Positions 55,229 through 64,000 of a stretch of DNA of 64,000 bases are shown here, piece by piece; the stretch's first letter is position 1, and every line of letters starts with the position of its first letter. The notes under the pieces were generated by a model that was given only the letters and a program-made list of their open reading frames with translations, was not told where the DNA came from and made no database searches. Both the position numbers and the translations under genes were made by a program. The stretch is from Megalonaias nervosa. Taxonomy: Eukaryota; Mollusca; Bivalvia; Unionida; Unionidae. The stretch lies in the NCBI GenBank assembly GCA_016617855.1, contig JAECUM010016734.1, forward strand, positions 1 to 64,000, read 5' to 3'.

Positions 55229-56660
55229 AACTAATTTTTTCTAGTGAATCTGACCCGTCTTGTCGGAACTGCATGGAATTGGAGTCCACTGAAAAGGCAT
55301 GTATTTCGCTGATTCTGTTGACTGTAGCAATGTCAAAAGGAAGCAGATGTTGTAAGCAAGGTGATTCAGTGATGTCTTTGCAAGTAGGAGGCTTCATCAG
55401 CAATACTGATCCATCATGTCGAAAGTAAGCAAGGTGATTCATTGATGTCTTTGCAAGTAGGGGGCTTCTTCAGCGATATTGATCCATCATGTTGAAAATG
55501 TCAGTAGAGGGGTCCACCAAGAAATGTATTGCTGATTTTGCCTGCCAACTGCCAAAGTAGTGAGTAATCAGGCCTTGTATGATAGGTGAACTAATTAAGC
55601 TCTTGAGAGCAGTTCAACGGGTGTCTTGTTCAGCCAGGTTAATCTCCATGAAAAGTCCACTTAGGCAAGGGTCCAGTTTTATTGGCCAGGTTGAATCAAG
55701 GGGATTAGAAGATCAGACAGGTCTTGATTTGTACAAGATCCTCTCTTCTATTATAGCACAGTGTGCTAGTGATCATGGAATGGTAAGTTTAACTGTGATG
55801 AGTGCTAACTATTTTTCATTGAAGAGACTAGCAAGATTGCTATTGTGATTCAGATGTCTTCATTTGAATACAGTACCCTGTTGTGAACCACTGAGATTAT
55901 ATTCTTTTGCCTTCGTAGGCTGACTCGGTTGGTCCTGTATTCCCTATTTTAGTAATCAGGATGAACAAACACTCAGTTACTTTTGGTTCCTGTATTCTGT
56001 TTGAAATCCAAGGTGTTTAGATGTGTATACATTCAGCCATTCCAAGGTATTGGAAGCAGCAATTAACCAGGTCGTTGGGCCCATGATTTATGTGACAAAG
56101 GTTGAGAATGTTGGCAGAATGTCAATAAGGTCCATCATAAGTCGATCCCAATGAGCCTGTATCATATGAAACTGAAGGATGAAAAGGCTTCTGTTTGTAC
56201 ATGTTCATGCTCGCAAAAAAATGAGTCTGCCAATACATTAGCCAGCCTAGGATATGTTGAACTGAAACCTGGATTATCACTGAGAACACCACTTGTAGAA
56301 AATCCCAAACATGGATAAAAAAAAGTTTTTAGTATTTGTTCTACTTTGCTGTTAGAGGCACTAAAGTGAAGTTATTGGGAAAAATGAGAACTTTATTCCC
56401 ATGTAGGTTCACCAGCCACAAATAACAGGCTTTCAAAAATGGTGTCAATTTCGATGATTTGGACATATAAATAATGATCCTGAGGGCCTCACCCCTATGA
56501 AAATCAAAAAAAGGTAGGAGACTTGCTCCCCCCATCCTATTGTGTGATGTGTTTGCAGATATATCGCCGATGCGAGTCCAATGTGCCTTCATGATGCAAC
56601 CTTGAATGGTTGCCAATTGAGAGAGTTGGTCTAATTGTAAAGGTTCTATTTCCACTTGGA
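55224..56660 (-). pseudogene. decayed tyrosine-recombinase (DIRS-like) element remnant
   Basis: The minus-strand text at 55224-55442 reads LLPFDIATVNRISEIHAFSV followed by MQFRQDGSDSL. It resembles the tyrosine-recombinase segment of DIRS/Ngaro-type retroelements ('LASAKRVSELHALSV ... PDGS'). Upstream (56655-56341) LDQLSQLATIQGCIMKAHW could be part of the RT/RNase H region of the same element. Stops occur throughout. A ~72-bp direct duplication lies at 55358-55500. The assignment is tentative and from memory. Confidence 0.4.
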
Positions 56661-57384
56661 CCTCTCATGTTACTTTTATCATCTTGATATTATCCACTGT
56701 TATAATAGCCAATAATTTCTAATGTCACATAACCTTATACCTAAGGATAATCAGATTACTTACCTCTTTGTAAAGTTACTTGACTGACATATTACAACAA
56801 ATGTCAATGTGTTGAACTTAGAAATGAACAAATATTTGTGAGATTTCTATTTGTAAACCTCATTCTGTGGCTGTCACAGTAAGATGCGGCTGCTCACATG
56901 GGGTAAATATGAGTTTCATACTAGCATGTCAGCTGCTGCCTGCATAAAGATGGGTGGCCATCCAAGAGAGGTACTTTTGAATACAAACTTGTTGGTGCCA
57001 TGGGATTCTGGTCACATAAAGCTGGTGGCTAAATGATTTGGTATAGAGTTGGGGTGTGGTGGTGGTGGTTGTGGTGTTGGTGACATTCAGGAGGAGGACC
57101 ACTGCAGAATAATTTGCATGGTATTAAATAGAACACTTGCCATTTATCTTCAGTACACAGTCTCTGGATGTCCACCATCCACAATGACTTCATGGGCCAA
57201 TGATGTCCACCATCCCCAATGACTTCATGGATGGATGGATGTCAGAGACTGACTAAATAACTAAACTGTCTAGTGAGACGTTAGAATGCTGCATCACCCT
57301 CCCATACACACGAGGTTGCTATAAAATTTAAACATAAAAAGCTACTGATTTAACCAACTATAACAAAGTAAAAATAAGCGGTCA
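56661..57384. other. intronic spacer
   Basis: No coding. A short duplication 'gatgtccaccatcc(a/c)caatgacttcatgg' occurs at about 57168 and 57204. Confidence 0.5.
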
Positions 57385-57975
57385 CATAACAATATCTGTT
57401 ATCACAGAGTACCAGCAATCATAAAACAATATCTGTTATCACATATAGTACCAACAATCATATAACCATACCTGTTATCACATACAGTACCAACAATCAT
57501 ATAACCATACCTGTTATCACATATAGTACCAACAATCATATAACCATACCTGTTATCACATACAGTACCAACAATCATATAACCATACCTGTTATCACAT
57601 ATAGTACCAACAATCATATAACCATACCTGTTATCACATATAGTACCAACAATCATACAACCATACCTGTTATCACATACAGTACCATCAATCATATAAC
57701 CATACCTGTTATCACATACAGTACCAACAATCATATAACCATACCTGTTATCACATATAGTACCAACAATCATATAACCATACCTGTTATCACATACAGT
57801 ACCAACAATCATATAACCATACCTGTTATCACATACAGTACCAACAATCATATAACCATACCTGTTATCACATACAGTACCAACAATCATATAACCATAC
57901 CTGTTATCACATATAGTACCAAGAATCATATAACCATACCTGTTACCATACAGTGTACCAAGAATCATAAAACTA
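57385..57975. repeat. 39-bp minisatellite, about fifteen units
   Basis: 'accatacctgttatcacatacagtaccaacaatcatata', highly uniform, with CATATAG/CATACAG subtypes. It lies in the last intron of the STARD10-like gene, about 85 bp from its donor. One minus-strand frame stays open (13-residue period). Confidence 0.95.
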
Positions 57976-58062
57976 CCTGTTATCACAGACTGCCTTTACA
58001 CATAAGTAAACTGGGTAAAGACAATTCTATTTAGTGTTTTGTAAGTGAAACAGAAAGCATAC

Positions 58063-58115
58063 CTTTGCTCCTAGCATCTTCGTTGCCTTGTTCACAGCCC
58101 AAGATGGTAATTTGC
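58063..58115 (-). CDS. STARD10: STARD10-like START-domain protein, penultimate coding exon
   Basis: 53-bp exon with consensus acceptor ('cttttacag', AG at 58116-58117) and donor (AAAG/GTATGC, GT at 58061-58062). It completes a split Gly codon from the previous exon and adds KLPSWAVNKATKMLGAK, the conserved START segment that in STARD10 reads (S)LPKWVVNK. It ends in phase 0. Both neighbouring exons fit by phase and protein text, which makes the gene model secure despite an 11.3-kb downstream intron. Confidence 0.93.
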
Positions 58116-59219
58116 CTGTAAAAGTTTTAAAGTTATTTAGTGGTACAACAATGACTGACAGACATACAGTTGTAAAACCATGACTGACAGACATGAAGAC
58201 ATACAACTAGGACTAAAGGACATGTGGTGGTACAACCATAACATTATAGATTTGACACAACTCATGCTAATTTAACATTCAGAAATTCATATACGTGACT
58301 CTGATAATATTATTGCTAATCAAAATTTATCAAAGAAATTTCCAAAACGCCTTTAAAAAGAGTACAATCAATAGCAGATTTTATCCTGCAGCGTTTAACA
58401 AAAACCCTAGACACAAGTTGGGTATGGTTTACTCAATGGATTATTGACCAATGAGTCCCAATAATGTTACGACTGTATGGTCCTAAACTAAGTAACAGAA
58501 AGAAGCAAAACAAAAACGTTTTGTAAAATCAACAAATACCAGTGTAATTTAATTCTCTAATTTACAAAGTGAAAATTTCTAAGGAACTTACAGTATTGTC
58601 AATTCCAAATAATGCTAAATGTTCTATCACAAGTTAAAACATACAGAATGTTCAATATGAATTCCAAGAATCTTGGATGTGCTGATGTACCAATTATTGA
58701 TGTATCACAATGATATAATCCAGAATGTCTCTGAATGAGTCCTCAATAATTCCAAAGCAGTGTTTTAGTCCAAAAGTCAATGAGCATCTTGTAATTCCAG
58801 TAATAATTTAAAGAAATAACTCGTCTCAAATTATAACTGAACACAACAAAAAAGTGATTCCACTAGTCTGATATCAAAGCAGGAATAAATAATTGCCCAC
58901 CCAGTCCCTTATATAGAGAGAGTATCACCTGACCTATGACACAACAAAATGCCCTGGATGTGGGTCATTTTCCCATCAAATTCATAAACAAATTCACTTG
59001 CAGAAAATACCAAAATGGTACACAAGATCAGGCCATGAACTCTGATTCAAGTAAACATTATGACAATAATCAGGTAGACAACAGAATGTCCAAGGAAAAA
59101 CAAAGGTCATAAATTCAAATCCATGTAAACATATTTGTAAAAAATGACATTAGTCAGGTAGGCCCAAACTACTACCCTCAATAATGGACAAAGGTCAAGC
59201 ACATGATACTAATTAAATA
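58116..59219. other. intron of the STARD10-like gene
   Basis: AT-rich, no exon seen. 'gactgacagacat(ac/ga)' is duplicated near 58160 and 58183. Confidence 0.6.
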
Positions 59220-59800
59220 TATATAACAATAACCTCAACCTCTGGTCAAGATCTTGAACTCTGACCTTCAGAACCTAAAATCTGTAGAGATTTTTTTATT
59301 ATCATAAGTGTAAGCCATTCAACAAGTCTGGTCAAGGAATTTAATCCAGCAAAACCTATTTTTTACTGAGACACAATGAGTTTGATCTGCAGACACCAAA
59401 ATCAATAGGCCTCTTCCAAACCTCAGGTAAAAACCTGAAATTCTGATCAAGGTACAAGGTCAAGAACTAAAGTTGTTCTGCCAAAAAAAATTTTAAAATT
59501 CTTTTTGTCAGTGCATGTAACCTTTAACCTTCTGAAACCAAAATAAATAGGATTCTTTCTTACCCAATGTGTAAGTCATCCACAAACTTTGGTTTAGGAA
59601 AATGGTCAAATACTTCCATTCTTGTGCCAAAATCATTTTTCTTCTTTCAATCTCCTTTCATCTTCAGGTCAAAGGGTTCTTCCTTACTGTGAGTGTAAGC
59701 CACTGACAAAATGTGGTAACTATAGATGATGTACAGCTTAAGTTATTGTGTGGAAACAAAATTGGTAACAGATAGAGAGATGGACAACATCATTATACAA
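59220..59800. repeat. mollusc-type ~150-bp dispersed repeat (left block)
   Basis: Diverged units with 'aacctcaacctctggtcaag', 'gtgtaag(c/t)cat(c/t)cacaaa(c/g)tttggt' and 'ttctttcttac'. Sequence of this kind, with 'tgacctttgaccc' motifs, is common in bivalve introns (from memory). Confidence 0.5.
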
Positions 59801-61215
59801 TACACTCTGCCTTACTCTGATAACAAAATGTTCAAAATAGCTGCTGTAGTGCATATATTTGATATCAGCTTGGGACAATTTTCATTTAGGACAAGGCAGA
59901 CATCATTCAAAGTGTTTTGATGAAAACCCAATCTCATAATGATCATCCATTAGGGGGAGGGATTAGTGTCAACAAAATTTTTACTAGTTATTGTGGCAGC
60001 CATGTTGGATGTACAGCTGGCACAAATTTTATTTCGGACCAACTAGATATCATAAGAAGTCTATTGGTGAAAATTCCATGGTGATAGCCATCCATGTGGG
60101 AAGAACTGAGATAAAAATATTTTCTAGATATGACTTTCCATTCAAGACTAGCAATAATAAGATTTTCAAGCTGACTGCTTTGGTGGTCATATTGGACATC
60201 AGATCAGCACCATTTTCATTTAAGACCAAGTAGACATCACAAAAAGTCTTTTAGTGAGAACTTCATGCTGATATGATCATCCATTCAGAAGGCATTGTGA
60301 TAACAGGATTTTCAAAATGACTACTGCATGGCAGCATGTACATTGTCAGATCCGCACCATTTTCATTTAAGACCAACTTGACCTCATTAGAAGTCATCTG
60401 GTTAAAACCCCACATCAACAGAACTTTATGTTCAGGTAGAGTTGTGATATGATTTTTAAGATGGCTGATATGGTGTCCTTACTGAATTTCAGAACAGCAC
60501 CATTTTAATTAAGGACCAGCTAGACATCATATTTTTTTGTGTGAAACCCATGTTGATATGATCATCCATGCAGGAGAAGTAACAATACCAAAATGTTGAA
60601 GATGGCCACTGTGGCAGCCCTACTGGAAGTCAAATCAGTACCATTTTAATTTAGGACCAACTAGACATCATCAGAAGTCTTTCAGTGAAAATCTTATGTT
60701 GATTTTACCATCCATTCAGGTGGAGTAGAAACAAGATTTTGAAGATGTTGGCTATATTGGACTTCACATCTTACCCATTTTCTTTTAAGACCAACTAGAT
60801 GTCAAAAGAAGTCTTTTAGCGAAAATCTCATGCTGATATTACCATCCATTCAGGCAAAGTAGCAACAAGATTTTAAAGCTGGTGGCCATATTGGGCCTCA
60901 CATCTGCCTCATTTTCATTTAAGACCAACTAGACATCGTAAGAGGTCTTTTAGTGGAAACCTTATGTTGACATAACCATCCATTCTGAAGAAATAGCACT
61001 AACAAGATTTTCAAAATAGTTGTTATAGTGGCCATCTTGGATATCAGACTGGCACCATTTTCATTTAGGACCAACTAGACCATGGGATGAATTTGTGTGT
61101 AAAGTTTCATGGCAATCTTTCAAGTAGTTTAAGAGTAGCAGCAATAAGAAATTTGTTCTAACAGACAGACAGATGATGTACAGGCAACAGACAATCCCAT
61201 AAGCTCTACTGGTCT
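59801..61215 (+). mobile_element. Helentron/pearl-like element with central tandem repeats (copy 3)
   Basis: About nine units of ~140-150 bp contain 'accattttcatttaggaccaactagacatcat' and 'ttcaaaatggctgctgtggtggcc'-like text. They are followed by (ACAG)n near 61161-61175 and the terminal block 'caacagacaatcccataagctctactggtctgtgacc'. The last block is the reverse complement of the left end at 27.2 kb, so copies 1 and 3 share unit and terminus. It is inserted in the gene's second-last intron. Confidence 0.6.
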
Positions 61216-61235
61216 GTGACCTTGTAAAGATAAAT

Positions 61236-61300
61236 ATACTGGATGGTATGTATAGCCTATGATGTGCTGAAAAATGGCACCAAACTCCACCAAAGCAAAC
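61236..61300 (+). mobile_element. SINE family 2, 3' fragment
   Basis: 'atgtgctgaaaaatggcaccaaact' and its upstream 'tgtatagcctatg' match the 3' end of the SINE at 28040-28296 (tgtataacctat...tgctgaaaaatggcattaaac). Confidence 0.6.
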
Positions 61301-62000
61301 CAATCTTTACCCTAAGTGCACACTGTCCACAAACTCCACCAAAGCAAACAAAACCAAACCAATCTTTACCCTAAGTGCACGCTGTCCACAAAGTTTGATC
61401 CAGGTCTGATGTAAAACCAATGTTATTATGTGAATGCCATTTTTCTTCATTCCATCACACTCACATTGACCTTTGACCCCAAACTCAATAACTTTTCAGT
61501 ACCTCTAGTGCAGCCCCCCACAAGGTTTGCTTGAAGTATGTCATGTAGAATTAATGTTATTGTATAGAAACCATTTTTATTATTTCAGTCAAAATGACCA
61601 CAACCATTGATCTTTTTATTCTAAAACTGATACAGTTTTCCTTATCCAGGAGCAATACATTCAAAAAGTTTAGTAACTGTAGATGATGGAGAATTCTGCA
61701 AAAACCATTTGTCTTCTTTAAGTCAGAATGACTTTGTCCTTTGAATATTTTAGTCATAAATTAATAGAGTTCTTCCTTACCCCAAGTGCAAGCTATCCAC
61801 AAAGTTTGGTAATGGAGATGGTGGACAACTTGAGTTATAATGCAGAAACCATTGTTCTTCTTTCAATCAGTGGGCTTGACTTTTGAACTTCTGAGAGTGA
61901 AATCATGTTCTTCCTTACCCAAAGTGCAAGCTATCCACAAAATTTGGTAATTGCAGAAGTAGGCAACTCGAGGTAATGTGCAGAAATGAAATTGATAACA
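61301..62000. repeat. mollusc-type ~150-bp dispersed repeat (right block)
   Basis: About four units of 'cttccttaccc(c)aagtgcaagctatccacaaagtttggtaa', then 'cagaaaccattnttcttctttcaatca', then 'tgacctttga'. Similar to the left block at 59.2-59.8 kb, so copy 3 of the pearl-like array appears nested between them. Confidence 0.6.
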
Positions 62001-62423
62001 GACACACGTATGAACATCATAACTTAATATGTTACTTTCTACAGCCATGGAATGTTTTCGACATCCCTTCATACTTTGTACAGTCATGGAGTGTTTTGTT
62101 TCAGGAGTTTGTTTTCAAGGACTTCAAAAAGTTTTCAAGGGGTATTATTTTGTCTTACATACCTTCTCAATCTGCTACTTTATCAACTATCAGTCTTGTG
62201 CAATTTGATAATCTGCCAGATTTTGTTCTATTTAATTTATTTATTCATTAGATTTTGGACAATACATAAATCAACTAAAAAAGAATACCATGCATATGGG
62301 AGATTTTTTTCTCCACAATGACTTGCAACTTAGCTAGTTGCAACGTGGATGGACAGAAAATATAACTGATAGTTTAAACATCAGCATTAGCATTATAAAC
62401 ACTGCGTAGTACAACACAAATAC
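62001..62423. other. intron sequence
   Basis: No exon or repeat recognised. Confidence 0.5.
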
Positions 62424-62541
62424 CTCTGGGGTCAGACTGGGAGACATATGTTAGCTGTGTTTTAGCACCATCAAGCTTCCTGATCAAATATCCAGTAAAG
62501 TATGATATACCACGAATAAAACCCTTTCTTGGGGGACATTC
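62424..62541 (-). CDS. STARD10: STARD10-like START-domain protein, internal coding exon
   Basis: 118-bp exon bounded by a T-rich acceptor ('ttttttttttttcag', AG at 62542-62543) and a donor (CAGAG/GTATTT, GT at 62422-62423). It encodes ECPPRKGFIRGISYFTGYLI and then LTYVSQSDPR plus one base of Gly. In STARD10 the matching START segment has YPPRKD...IQTGYLI...ITYLAQVDP. It forms late beta-strands of the lipid-binding fold before the C-terminal helix. It starts in phase 0 and ends in phase 1, which the next exon completes. The preceding exon, expected to end with a NYSVKHP-like text, was not found up to 64000. Confidence 0.92.
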
Positions 62542-64000
62542 CTGAAAAAAAAAAAATTCTGATGTAATACTTGCCATCTGCACTTAACCCTTTACTGCTC
62601 ATAGTTTGGTTGGTGAACTGCCTATTTTGTAAAGAATTTATACAAAAATTAGTATCTGACATCCCTTCAGGGCTCAAGCCAAGTCAACATTTTAGTAACA
62701 AATCACTTCTCCCTCTATGTCCCAAGCAGTAGAAGTCTGAACTCAAATAAAGACTTGGGTTAAACATATTATTTCATATACACACTTAAAATTTCAACAA
62801 TTTATGTAATTTTGTACGTATATACGTATGTTGATGACCTGCAAATTAACAAACAAGAGTACCTTGAAGGCACTGATGCTCTACAAGATAAGACTGTTTC
62901 TTCTGTTTATTTCATTTCTTTTTACTGAAGAGTACTGAAATTAACTCAGATATTTTGGAGAAACTCCTACATGCCAAATCTGGAAATAAAGATATTTTCT
63001 GACAAATTAACATGTGTACAAGACACAAGATACCTTTAAGTACTGTACAAATTAACATGTGTACAAGACACAAGATACCTTTAAGTACAGTATAAACTTA
63101 TCTTGTCATGGACTTTGCCCTTAAACATTACATAGTAGAGCTAGTCTTGAAAGACCTCAAGAGACGTCAAAATTTTCATAAATTTCTACCAGATACCCCT
63201 CAGTCCTACGGATCGATTACCCGGGTACCCGATCAAAGGGAAATTGCATTAAATGTGAACCTGAACTGCACTGTTGTAGGTTCACACATGCCAACCCCCA
63301 AATGAGGTATAAGCATAATTATTACTAACATAAGTGGCAAAAAGCGTAATCTGAGCATAAAAAGAGCAATCTATATATTACATGCCATAATTACAGAAAA
63401 TTGTATGAAAAACGTACATATTTTATTTAATGTACATTTATTTTTGCTACTTACCTGGATCTGCAGTTAACATTTTTGTCACAAACTGGCTAAATCCTTG
63501 TGGATTAGTAGTTAGTACAAGAGTATAGACACAAAAGAAATGGATAAATTATTCATGAATAACACTCACTTTAACTAGTCTACATGTCTACAGTAACTTT
63601 CGCAAACAGTCGTAAAGTTCAAACGATGACTATTGTAGTATCCTTAGAAAAATTTCATTCTGTATAGTTGTCCATTTTGTTCATTTTTTCCTAACATGGT
63701 ATAAGAAGTGCATGTTACGGTAACCAAGTTTTTATGATGCCTTTGCCATTACAAAAATATCTGTCTTGGGTGTTCCACTAATAAAAAATAGAGTCCAGTA
63801 AACAAACATGTGAACAGCAGTCATGACTTGAACAGCTAATACTCGCTCTAAGGGCCACAAACTTGAGGCAAAAAATGGCATTAGTTAAACCGGACACTGA
63901 TACTGTGCTTACTTTTTTAATCAGAACTTACTGTCGATGTCGACAAAAGGTATTGACCCAGTTAATGTCATCAGGATCTAAAAAACAAAAACGTGTTTAA
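62542..64000. other. intron or upstream region of the STARD10-like gene, no secure exon
   Basis: Two short segments with good splice-like borders (63455-63489/63496 and 63932-63977, minus strand) do not join in frame to the exon at 62541 and are not called. A ~45-bp direct duplication with 'caaattaacatgtgtacaagacacaagatacctttaagtac' lies at about 63003 and 63050. Confidence 0.5.

Noticed and set aside
57402..57986. 194-residue repetitive ORF (13-residue period)
   Set aside because: Produced by a uniform 39-bp minisatellite in an intron; no start context or flanking coding.
63215..63240. GATTACCCGGGTACCCGATC-like restriction-site-rich palindrome suggesting vector sequence
   Set aside because: No adjoining vector or polylinker sequence; a short natural palindrome is sufficient.
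63455..63496. Possible 35- or 42-bp exon (minus strand) with TACTAAC branch-point-like text and a CAG/GTAAGT donor
   Set aside because: Neither acceptor choice joins in frame to the STARD10-like exon at 62541, even together with the 63932-63977 segment, and the peptide does not match the START domain.
63932..63977. Possible 46-bp exon (minus strand) bounded by TTTTTTAG and GTAAGT
   Set aside because: No recognised protein text. The phase is incompatible with the neighbouring secure exon, and short splice-like borders are common in AT-rich DNA.

Overview
The window is animal nuclear DNA, most likely from a bivalve or another mollusc. It has one spliced host gene, AT-rich spacers and a dense mix of degraded retrotransposons, a Maverick/Polinton fragment, tRNA-derived SINEs and many minisatellites. 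Several intronic repeats look like sequences common in molluscs: arrays built on phrases such as TTTCAAGATGGCC and on 'ttgacctttgaccc ... aagtttggtaa'. The species is inferred, not shown.

0-12.3 kb (all minus strand). Two copies of a LINE with an RNase H domain (0.57-2.6 kb and 5.3-7.6 kb) flank a T/G-rich, internally repetitive stretch. They are followed by a 4.5-kb fragment of a Maverick/Polinton (adintovirus-like) element. The fragment keeps only a late/virion gene block: adenain-like protease, a small Cys/His protein, double jelly-roll major capsid protein, a pX-like basic protein, penton-like minor capsid protein and one more conserved protein. All are broken by stops or frameshifts. No polymerase, integrase or packaging ATPase was found.

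13.6-27 kb. A nearly complete but dead LTR retrotransposon (16.58-22.75 kb, minus strand) has a SCAN-like gag and the order gag-protease-integrase-RT-RNase H. That order, with integrase before RT, is the known hallmark of Gmr1-like Ty3/gypsy elements. A second integrase fragment, a truncated LTR and a solo LTR with a target duplication belong to the same family. Between two microsatellites lies an unidentified island of small ORFs (22.98-23.79 kb).

24-46 kb holds no recognisable host gene. It has a hAT-like remnant, a Helentron/pearl-like tandem-repeat element invaded by two SINEs with perfect target duplications, a small Tigger-like MITE, LTR scraps, and about twenty unrelated minisatellite arrays with units of 23-64 bp.

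46.5-62.5 kb contains the last three coding exons of a STARD10-like START-domain lipid-transfer gene (minus strand; exons 62424-62541, 58063-58115 and 46509-46739, all with consensus splice sites and matching phases). Its last intron (11.3 kb) has a 39-bp minisatellite close to the donor and a 4.7-kb 40-bp array with higher-order repeats close to the acceptor. Between them lie a repeat array, a CR1-like RT copy split by a SINE, and a degraded tyrosine-recombinase element. The upstream exons lie beyond the window or were not found. I found no CRISPR array, rRNA gene or functional tRNA gene.
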